Source of the DNA: Pseudomonas fluvialis
GTDB lineage: Bacteria > Pseudomonadota > Gammaproteobacteria > Pseudomonadales > Pseudomonadaceae
Reading direction: 5' to 3'
Length of the DNA stretch: 64,000 nucleotides
Assembly: GCF_002234375.1 (NCBI RefSeq)
Contig: NZ_NMQV01000012.1
Span: forward strand, 39,313-103,312
The number at the start of each line of letters is the position of its first letter. Position 1 is the stretch's first letter. Position numbers and translations under genes: made by a program. The notes below the pieces were generated by a model that saw only the letters and a list, made by a program, of their open reading frames with translations, did no database searches and was not told the origin of the DNA. Positions 58,417 to 64,000 of this stretch are shown here, in pieces.

Positions 58417-58785
58417 TTAGAGCACTTCGGGTGCGAGCGACACGATCTTCATGAACTTTTCAGAACGAAGTTCACGGGTCACCGGGCCGAAGATACGAGT
58501 ACCAATGGGCTCCTGCTTGTTGTTCAGCAGAACAGCAGCATTACCGTCAAAACGGATGATCGAGCCGTCAGGACGGCGAACACCGTGCTTGGTACGCACT
58601 ACTACAGCGGTCATTACCTGGCCTTTCTTGACCTTGCCGCGCGGAATCGCTTCCTTGACAGTGACCTTGATGATGTCGCCGATGCCGGCGTAGCGGCGAT
58701 GCGAACCACCCAGCACCTTGATGCACATGACACGGCGTGCACCGCTGTTATCGGCCACATCGAGCATGGATTGAGTCTGAATCAT
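58417..58785 (-). CDS. rplN: 50S ribosomal protein L14
   Basis: A 122-residue protein: [20 protein letters not shown] and [20 protein letters not shown] are the expected L14 ends. In E. coli it opens the spc operon; here it lies only 11 bases after rpsQ, so the S10 and spc groups are probably continuous. Confidence 0.98.
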   Translation of the reverse strand: MIQTQSMLDVADNSGARRVMCIKVLGGSHRRYAGIGDIIKVTVKEAIPRGKVKKGQVMTAVVVRTKHGVRRPDGSIIRFDGNAAVLLNNKQEPIGTRIFGPVTRELRSEKFMKIVSLAPEVL

Positions 58786-58796
58786 GGTTCCTCACC

Positions 58797-59063
58797 TCAA
58801 ACGTCAACAGCGCGCTCGATGACTTCTACCAGGGACCAAGCCTTGGTTTTAGCCAGCGGACGGGTTTCGCTAATGGTGACCAGGTCACCAATGCGGCACT
58901 GATTGCTTTCGTCGTGGGCGTGCAGTTTGGTCGAACGCTTCACGTACTTGCCGTAGATCGGGTGCTTGACGCGACGCTCGATCATTACGGTAATGGTTTT
59001 GTCCATCTTGTCGCTGACAACACGGCCGGTCAGCGTACGGACTGTCTTCTGGGCTTCAGCCAT
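58797..59063 (-). CDS. rpsQ: 30S ribosomal protein S17
   Basis: An 88-residue OB-fold protein that binds 16S rRNA early. Starts [17 protein letters not shown]; an upstream start two codons earlier is rejected because MAEAQ is the normal N-terminus. It lies two bases after the rpmC stop codon. Confidence 0.97.
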   Translation of the reverse strand: MAEAQKTVRTLTGRVVSDKMDKTITVMIERRVKHPIYGKYVKRSTKLHAHDESNQCRIGDLVTISETRPLAKTKAWSLVEVIERAVDV

Positions 59064-59065
59064 GA

Positions 59066-59257
59066 TCACTTACCTGCCTGCTGGTTGAGCACAGTCTTGA
59101 CGCGAGCGATGTCGCGCTTCACTTGCTTGAGCAGGTGGGACTGCCCCAGCTGACCAGTTGCTTTCTGCATACGCAGATTGAACTGGTCGCGCAGCAGGCC
59201 GAGCAGTTGCTCGTTCAGCTGTTGCGCGGTTTTCTCACGAAGTTCGGTCGCTTTCAT
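59066..59257 (-). CDS. rpmC: 50S ribosomal protein L29
   Basis: A 63-residue protein at the exit tunnel, [20 protein letters not shown]. The ATG at 59257 overlaps the rplP stop (ATGA), which decides the start; the GTG one codon earlier is not needed. Confidence 0.97.
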   Translation of the reverse strand: MKATELREKTAQQLNEQLLGLLRDQFNLRMQKATGQLGQSHLLKQVKRDIARVKTVLNQQAGK

Positions 59258-59670
59258 CACATCACCGTCCGCTTAACAAAGGTGGTCTCGATCGGCAGCT
59301 TGGCTGCAGCGAGAGCAAAAGCCTCACGCGCCAGCACCTCGGAAACACCTTCAATCTCATACAGGACCTTGCCCGGTTGAATCTGGGCTACCCAGTACTC
59401 GACGCCACCCTTACCTTTACCCATACGTACTTCCAGGGGCTTTTTGGTAACCGGCTTGTCAGGGAACACGCGAATCCAGATCTTGCCGCCACGCTTTACG
59501 TGACGGGTGAGAGCACGACGAGCGGCCTCGATCTGACGAGCAGTCAGGCGGCCACGGCCAGTTGCCTTGAGGGCGAACTCACCGAAGCTGACCTTGCTTC
59601 CGCGATGTGCCAGGCCACGGTTGTGGCCAGTCATTTGCTTGCGGAACTTCGTACGCTTAGGTTGCAACAT
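59257..59670 (-). CDS. rplP: 50S ribosomal protein L16
   Basis: A 137-residue protein near the A site, [20 protein letters not shown], ending TTFVKRTVM. Its stop overlaps the rpmC start. It lies 11 bases after rpsC. Confidence 0.98.
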   Translation of the reverse strand: MLQPKRTKFRKQMTGHNRGLAHRGSKVSFGEFALKATGRGRLTARQIEAARRALTRHVKRGGKIWIRVFPDKPVTKKPLEVRMGKGKGGVEYWVAQIQPGKVLYEIEGVSEVLAREAFALAAAKLPIETTFVKRTVM

Positions 59671-59681
59671 GTGCGTACTCC

Positions 59682-60368
59682 TTACTTAGCAGCTTTTTTG
59701 CGAGGCGCAGGTGCGACCGGCTTGAGTTCTTCCTGGCGGCCACCAATGACCTCACCCTTGAAGATCCAAACCTTGACACCGATCACACCGTAAGTGGTGT
59801 GCGCTTCGTAGGTTGCGTAGTCGATATCGGCACGCAGGGTGTGCAGCGGCACACGACCTTCGCGATACCACTCGGTACGTGCGATTTCAGCACCACCCAA
59901 ACGACCGCTCACCTGGATCTTGATGCCTTTGGCACCAATCCGCATGGCGTTCTGTACAGCGCGCTTCATGGCGCGACGGAACATCACACGACGCTCAAGC
60001 TGCTGAGCTACGCTTTGCGCAACCAGCATGGCGTCCAGTTCAGGACGGCGAATTTCTTCGATGTTGATGTGCACCGGCACACCCATCTGCTTGGTCAGGT
60101 CCTGACGCAGCTTCTCAACATCTTCACCTTTCTTGCCGATCACAATGCCGGGACGAGCGGTGTGGATGGTGATGCGTGCGGTTTGCGCCGGGCGAGCAAT
60201 GTCGATACGGCTTACGGACGCGCTTTTTAGTTTGTCTTGGAGATACTCACGAACCTTGAGATCGGCAAACAGATAATCAGCGTATTGACGCTTGTCTGCA
60301 TACCAAATGGAGGTGTGCTCCTTGACGATACCCAGGCGAATGCCAGTGGGATGTACTTTCTGACCCAT
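59682..60368 (-). CDS. rpsC: 30S ribosomal protein S3
   Basis: A 228-residue protein of the mRNA entry tunnel. Starts [15 protein letters not shown] (the upstream frame is not S3-like). KH domain at about 39-107 with [15 protein letters not shown]-terminal domain with [20 protein letters not shown]. It lies 13 bases after rplV. Confidence 0.98.
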   Translation of the reverse strand: MGQKVHPTGIRLGIVKEHTSIWYADKRQYADYLFADLKVREYLQDKLKSASVSRIDIARPAQTARITIHTARPGIVIGKKGEDVEKLRQDLTKQMGVPVHINIEEIRRPELDAMLVAQSVAQQLERRVMFRRAMKRAVQNAMRIGAKGIKIQVSGRLGGAEIARTEWYREGRVPLHTLRADIDYATYEAHTTYGVIGVKVWIFKGEVIGGRQEELKPVAPAPRKKAAK

Positions 60369-60381
60369 CTGATCGACTCCG

Positions 60382-60714
60382 TTACTTGTCCGCAACCTTG
60401 ACAGTGATATGGCAAGACCGCTTGACGATGCGATCAGCACGGCCTTTGGCACGCGGCATGATGCGCTTCAGCGAACGCCCTTCGTTGACGAAGACGGTGG
60501 AGACTTTCAGATCGTCTACATCCGCACCTTCGTTGTGCTCGGCGTTGGCAACGGCCGACTCCAGCACTTTCTTCATGATCTCGGCGGCTTTCTTGCTGCT
60601 GAAAGCCAGGAGGTTGAGCGCATCGCCCACCTTCTTCCCGCGGATCTGGTCGGCGACCAAGCGGGCTTTCTGGGCGGAAATGCGAGCGCCAGACAGCTTA
60701 GCGGCTACTTCCAT
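60382..60714 (-). CDS. rplV: 50S ribosomal protein L22
   Basis: A 110-residue protein whose hairpin lines the exit tunnel: [20 protein letters not shown] at the start and [20 protein letters not shown] in the loop, the site of macrolide-related changes in other species. It is 13 bases after rpsS. Confidence 0.98.
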   Translation of the reverse strand: MEVAAKLSGARISAQKARLVADQIRGKKVGDALNLLAFSSKKAAEIMKKVLESAVANAEHNEGADVDDLKVSTVFVNEGRSLKRIMPRAKGRADRIVKRSCHITVKVADK

Positions 60715-60727
60715 CGTTCCTTACCCC

Positions 60728-61003
60728 TTAACGCTTGGCTTTCTTGTCTGCTACGTGACCGCGATAGGTGCGGGTGGCAGCAAACTCGCCGAGTTTATGA
60801 CCGACCATGTCTTCGTTCACCAGAACCGGGACATGTTGACGGCCGTTATGCACAGCAATGGTCAGACCGACCATCTGCGGCAGAATGATCGAACGGCGCG
60901 ACCAGGTTTTCACCGGCTTGCGATCGCTCTTTTCCACCGCAACCTCGACCTTCTTCAGTAGGTGAAGATCGATAAAAGGACCTTTTTTCAGAGAACGCGG
61001 CAC
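60728..61003 (-). CDS. rpsS: 30S ribosomal protein S19
   Basis: A 91-residue head protein, [20 protein letters not shown] and [20 protein letters not shown], which match the family exactly. Lies 16 bases after rplB. Confidence 0.98.
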   Translation of the reverse strand: MPRSLKKGPFIDLHLLKKVEVAVEKSDRKPVKTWSRRSIILPQMVGLTIAVHNGRQHVPVLVNEDMVGHKLGEFAATRTYRGHVADKKAKR

Positions 61004-61019
61004 TGTCGTATCCCTCTAA

Positions 61020-61844
61020 TTACTTGCGGCGACGAACGATCATGTTGTCGGTGCGCTTGTTGGAGCGAGTCTTCGCACCCTTGGTCGGGAAGCCCCACGG
61101 CGAAACCGGGTGACGACCACCAGAAGTACGACCCTCACCACCACCGTGCGGGTGATCAACCGGGTTCATGGCAACACCACGAACGGTCGGACGAACACCG
61201 CGCCAGCGCTTGGCACCGGCCTTGCCCAGGGAACGCAGGCTGTGCTCCGAGTTGGAGACTTCGCCCAAGGTTGCACGGCACTCGGAGAGCACCTTGCGCA
61301 TTTCACCGGAACGCAGACGCAGGGTAACGTAGGCACCTTCGCGAGCGACCAGCTGCACGGAGGCACCTGCGGAACGCGCGATTTGAGCACCCTTACCCGG
61401 CTTAAGCTCGATGCCATGCACCGTGCTACCAACCGGAATGTTACGCAGCGGCAGGCTGTTGCCCGGCTTGATCGGCGCGTGGGCGCCGGCTACCAGCTGA
61501 TCACCCGCTACCACGCCTTTCGGCGCGATGATGTAGCGACGCTCGCCGTCGGCATACTTGAGCAGCGCAATGTGTGCAGTACGGTTCGGATCGTATTCGA
61601 TACGCTCGACAACGGCAGGAATGCCGTCCTTGTCGTTGCGACGGAAGTCGACCAGACGATAGTGCTGCTTGTGACCACCACCAATGTGGCGGGTGGTGAT
61701 GCGACCGTTGTTGTTACGACCACCGCTCTTCGACTTCTTCTCGACCAGCGGAGCGTACGGGGCACCTTTGTGCAGATCCTGGTTGACAACCTTGACCACG
61801 AAACGGCGGCCAGCGGATGTCGGTTTGCATTTAACGATTGCCAT
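61020..61844 (-). CDS. rplB: 50S ribosomal protein L2
   Basis: A 274-residue protein essential for subunit joining and peptidyl-transferase structure. The [15 protein letters not shown] loop with its essential His (about 225-240) is present, as is the N-terminal [20 protein letters not shown]. It lies 11 bases after rplW. Confidence 0.98.
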   Translation of the reverse strand: MAIVKCKPTSAGRRFVVKVVNQDLHKGAPYAPLVEKKSKSGGRNNNGRITTRHIGGGHKQHYRLVDFRRNDKDGIPAVVERIEYDPNRTAHIALLKYADGERRYIIAPKGVVAGDQLVAGAHAPIKPGNSLPLRNIPVGSTVHGIELKPGKGAQIARSAGASVQLVAREGAYVTLRLRSGEMRKVLSECRATLGEVSNSEHSLRSLGKAGAKRWRGVRPTVRGVAMNPVDHPHGGGEGRTSGGRHPVSPWGFPTKGAKTRSNKRTDNMIVRRRK

Positions 61845-61855
61845 GATGCACCCCT

Positions 61856-62155
61856 TTACTCAGCGCTGCTGGCGAAATCGAGATCTTGGCCCGGCTGGAG
61901 GGCGATGTACGCCTTTTTCCAGTCGTTACGCTTGCCCAGGCCGCGAGCAGTGCGCTTGGTCTTACCCTTGACATTCAAGGTGCAGACACCGGCAACTTTC
62001 ACGCCGAACAGGCTTTCTACGGCCTTCTTGATTTCCAGCTTGGTTGCATCAGTGGCAACCTTGAAAACGAACTGGCTCTTGCCGTCAGCAAGGACGGTAG
62101 CCTTCTCGGAGATGTGCGGACCAAGCAGCACTTTGAAAACGCGTTCCTGGTTCAT
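61856..62155 (-). CDS. rplW: 50S ribosomal protein L23
   Basis: A 99-residue exit-tunnel protein that docks trigger factor and [23 protein letters not shown]. The start overlaps the rplD stop by four bases (ATGA). Confidence 0.98.
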   Translation of the reverse strand: MNQERVFKVLLGPHISEKATVLADGKSQFVFKVATDATKLEIKKAVESLFGVKVAGVCTLNVKGKTKRTARGLGKRNDWKKAYIALQPGQDLDFASSAE

Positions 62156-62754
62156 GCCAGCAGCTCCTCGAACTTCTTCACGGCAGACACGGTGATCAGC
62201 ACCTTGTCGTAGGCGATCAGGCTTACCGGGTCGGAACCCTGCACATCACGCACATCGACATGCGGCAGGTTGCGAGCAGCCAGGTACAGGTTCTGGTCAA
62301 CCGACTCCGACACGATCAACACATCGTTCAGACCCAGGCCAGCCAGCTTGGCAGCCAGCTCTTTGGTCTTCGGCGCAGCTACGGCGAAATCATCAACCAC
62401 GACCAGGCGATCCTGACGGACCAGCTCAGCGAGGATGGAGCGCATGGCAGCGCGATACATCTTCTTGTTGAGCTTCTGCGAGTGATCCTGCGGCTTGGCA
62501 GCGAACGTGGTACCACCGGAACGCCAGATGGGGCTACGGATAGTGCCCGCACGAGCACGACCGGTACCCTTTTGACGCCAGGGCTTCTTGCCACCACCGG
62601 ACACTTCGGAACGGGTCTTCTGAGCGCGAGTACCCTGACGGCCACCGGCCATGTAGGCGACAACGGCCTGGTGAACCAGGGTCTCGTTGAACTCACCACC
62701 AAAAGTACGCTCGGAGACTTCGATAGCCTGAGCGCCATTTACATTCAATTGCAT
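62152..62754 (-). CDS. rplD: 50S ribosomal protein L4
   Basis: A 200-residue tunnel protein; in E. coli L4 also represses the S10 operon. [20 protein letters not shown] is the start, and the tunnel loop [20 protein letters not shown] is conserved. It lies 14 bases after rplC. Confidence 0.98.
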   Translation of the reverse strand: MQLNVNGAQAIEVSERTFGGEFNETLVHQAVVAYMAGGRQGTRAQKTRSEVSGGGKKPWRQKGTGRARAGTIRSPIWRSGGTTFAAKPQDHSQKLNKKMYRAAMRSILAELVRQDRLVVVDDFAVAAPKTKELAAKLAGLGLNDVLIVSESVDQNLYLAARNLPHVDVRDVQGSDPVSLIAYDKVLITVSAVKKFEELLA

Positions 62755-62768
62755 CTCAGCTTCCCCTC

Positions 62769-63404
62769 TTAACCGCGAGCCTTGGCTGCCGGACGCACCA
62801 GCACATCACCACCGGTAGAGCCCGGAACGGCACCCTTGACCAGCAGCAGATTGCGCTCAGCATCGACACGGACAACTTCCAGGGACTGCACGGTTACGCG
62901 CTCAGCACCCAGGTGACCGGACATTTTCTTGCCCTTGAATACTCGACCAGGAGTCTGGCACTGGCCGATAGAGCCCGGAACACGGTGCGAAACCGAGTTA
63001 CCGTGAGTATTGTCCTGACCACGGAAGTTCCAGCGCTTGATGGTACCGGCGAAGCCTTTACCCTTGGACTGACCGGTGACATCCACCAGTTGGCCCGCCT
63101 GGAAAAGCTCGGCAGTAATTTGATCGCCAGCCTGGTACTCGCCTTCTTCAAGACGGAATTCCCAGACACCGCGACCGGCAGCAACGCTGGCCTTGGCAAA
63201 GTGACCGGCTTGCGCCTTGGTCACACGGGAAGCACGACGCTCACCAACAGTGACCTGCACTGCGCGGTAGCCATCGGTTTCTTCAGTTTTGAACTGGGTC
63301 ACGCGATTCGGCTCGATCTCAATGACCGTAACCGGAATGGAGACACCTTCTTCGGTGAAAATGCGGGTCATGCCGCACTTACGACCGACTACACCAATAG
63401 TCAT
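62769..63404 (-). CDS. rplC: 50S ribosomal protein L3
   Basis: A 211-residue protein near the peptidyl-transferase centre. [20 protein letters not shown] begins the family; [20 protein letters not shown] includes the Gln that PrmB methylates. The 85-base gap to rpsJ holds only an imperfect hairpin (63471-63493). Confidence 0.98.
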   Translation of the reverse strand: MTIGVVGRKCGMTRIFTEEGVSIPVTVIEIEPNRVTQFKTEETDGYRAVQVTVGERRASRVTKAQAGHFAKASVAAGRGVWEFRLEEGEYQAGDQITAELFQAGQLVDVTGQSKGKGFAGTIKRWNFRGQDNTHGNSVSHRVPGSIGQCQTPGRVFKGKKMSGHLGAERVTVQSLEVVRVDAERNLLLVKGAVPGSTGGDVLVRPAAKARG

Positions 63405-63489
63405 GTTAGAACCTCATGAGTGTACGGGGCTTTCACCCGCTATGGCCGCCCATTTCAGAGCGTTACACGACTAACAAACTTGCAGTTCG

Positions 63490-63801
63490 TTAGCCGAGGC
63501 TGATCTGCACTTCCACGCCAGCCGCAAGATCGAGCTTCATCAGCGCATCAACGGTTTTATCCGTCGGCTGGACGATGTCCAGAACACGCTTATGGGTACG
63601 AATTTCATACTGATCACGCGCGTCTTTGTTGACGTGCGGGGAGATCAGCACAGTGTACCGCTCCTTGCGGGTAGGCAGAGGAATCGGACCACGCACCTGA
63701 GCACCAGTACGTTTCGCGGTTTCCACGATTTCCTGGGTAGATTGATCGATCAGGCGATGGTCAAAAGCCTTCAACCGAATACGGATTTGTTGGTTTTGCA
63801 T
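63490..63801 (-). CDS. rpsJ: 30S ribosomal protein S10
   Basis: First gene of the S10 operon, 103 residues; it is also the NusE transcription-antitermination factor. [20 protein letters not shown] starts at 63801; the longer frame to 63894 is leader and not S10. [20 protein letters not shown] is conserved. A near-consensus promoter and a leader hairpin lie just upstream. Confidence 0.98.
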   Translation of the reverse strand: MQNQQIRIRLKAFDHRLIDQSTQEIVETAKRTGAQVRGPIPLPTRKERYTVLISPHVNKDARDQYEIRTHKRVLDIVQPTDKTVDALMKLDLAAGVEVQISLG

Positions 63802-63833
63802 TTTGACCTCAGACTCCAAGTTGCCATCCCCAC

Positions 63834-63850
63834 CGGGCGGAATACGCCCG
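63834..63850 (-). other. S10-leader hairpin
   Basis: CGGGCG and CGCCCG pair around a five-base loop in the 5' leader of rpsJ, between the promoter and the start codon. It is small; in E. coli the S10 leader is bound by L4, but this short leader of roughly 60 bases is not clearly equivalent. Confidence 0.45.
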
Positions 63851-63865
63851 ATAAAAGGAGGCGTG

Positions 63866-63894
63866 ATTGTACGGATGCCCCCCAAGGGTGTCAA
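63866..63894 (-). promoter_or_regulatory. Near-consensus sigma-70 promoter of the S10 operon
   Basis: On the minus strand a perfect TTGACA (63889-63894), a 17-base spacer and TACAAT (63866-63871, 5 of 6) form a very strong promoter. The start point should be about 7 bases after the -10, leaving a leader of roughly 55-60 bases before rpsJ. Confidence 0.88.
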
Positions 63895-63905
63895 TAAATG
63901 ATCAA

Positions 63906-63937
63906 CAAAAGAAAAGGGCTCCCGAAGGAGCCCTTTT
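63906..63937 (-). terminator. Rho-independent terminator after tuf
   Basis: AAAAGGGCTCC and GGAGCCCTTTT pair around CGAA (63912-63937) and on the minus strand are followed by CTTTTGTTG. It separates tuf from the S10 promoter just downstream. Confidence 0.9.
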
Positions 63938-63951
63938 CAAACGCCAATCGA

Positions 63952-64000
63952 TTACTCGATGACTTTGGCAACCACGCCGGCACCAACGGTACGACCACCT
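63952..64000 (-). CDS. tuf: Elongation factor Tu, last 15 codons
   Basis: Only the C-terminus is inside the window: GGRTVGAGVVAKVIE then TAA, the standard EF-Tu ending. The gene continues beyond base 64000. Directly upstream of the S10 operon is the usual place for one of the tuf copies in Pseudomonas. Confidence 0.95.
   Translation of the reverse strand, partial: GGRTVGAGVVAKVIE

Noticed and set aside
63471..63493. Imperfect hairpin in the rpsJ-rplC gap as a terminator
   Set aside because: Nine paired bases with a mismatch and no T-run, overlapping the rpsJ stop; it is too weak to call.

Overview
The window is a high-GC chromosomal segment from a Pseudomonas (Gammaproteobacteria). The assignment rests on protein sequences and gene order: leuS-lptE-holA, thiD-thiE-hemL, the four-gene zinc-starvation operon followed by oprG (matching P. 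aeruginosa PA4063-PA4067), yajR/ssb/uvrA/ferritin beside the ribosomal cluster, and the tuf-S10-spc-alpha ribosomal operons. The species cannot be fixed from the sequence alone. I see no insertion sequence, prophage, CRISPR array, tRNA or rRNA, and no gene-free stretch longer than about 275 bases.

Layout. 1-6.3 kb: a DUF1451 fragment diverges from leuS, lptE and holA, then arfA, whose reading frame contains a strong transcription terminator, and an SltB3-like lytic transglycosylase. 6.3-14 kb: an AidB-like acyl-CoA dehydrogenase with its TetR regulator, then thiD-thiE, hemL and an overlapping membrane protein, a Sel1-repeat protein and trmA. 14-22 kb: a haem-globin diguanylate cyclase (DosC type), small membrane and metal-binding proteins, tesB with a HAD phosphatase, a membrane diguanylate cyclase, a flavoprotein, and a response regulator-CheC fusion paired with a lone PAS protein. 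22-25 kb: an RhlE-type helicase, a YciC-like membrane protein and a short-chain dehydrogenase.

25-30.6 kb is the least understood part. Two paralogous periplasmic solute-binding proteins flank a soluble PAS histidine kinase, a response regulator with a degenerate HD-GYP domain (YN in place of HD), a second response regulator and an uncharacterised four-cysteine protein. Both binding-protein genes share an upstream motif of about 20 bases. The kinase PAS domain resembles the lone PAS protein at 21.5 kb, so the two loci may be parts of related signalling circuits.

30.6-43 kb: hrpB, a lipoprotein, a cation diffusion facilitator, an Lrp-type regulator, DUF2788, ybbN, the His-rich protein/ABC transporter/DUF3299 operon behind a Zur-like palindrome, oprG behind an Anr/FNR-like box, and two nucleotide-sugar type dehydrogenases. 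43-50 kb: ssb, yajR, uvrA, a non-haem ferritin (ftnA) and an NhaC-type antiporter in the position where P. aeruginosa has katA.

50-64 kb: the ribosomal protein supercluster on the minus strand, read tuf, S10 operon, spc operon with secY and rpmJ, then the alpha operon with rpoA and rplQ. A near-consensus sigma-70 promoter precedes rpsJ. Two internal gaps (rpsN-rpsH and rpmJ-rpsM) carry strong inverted repeats and probably regulatory signals.
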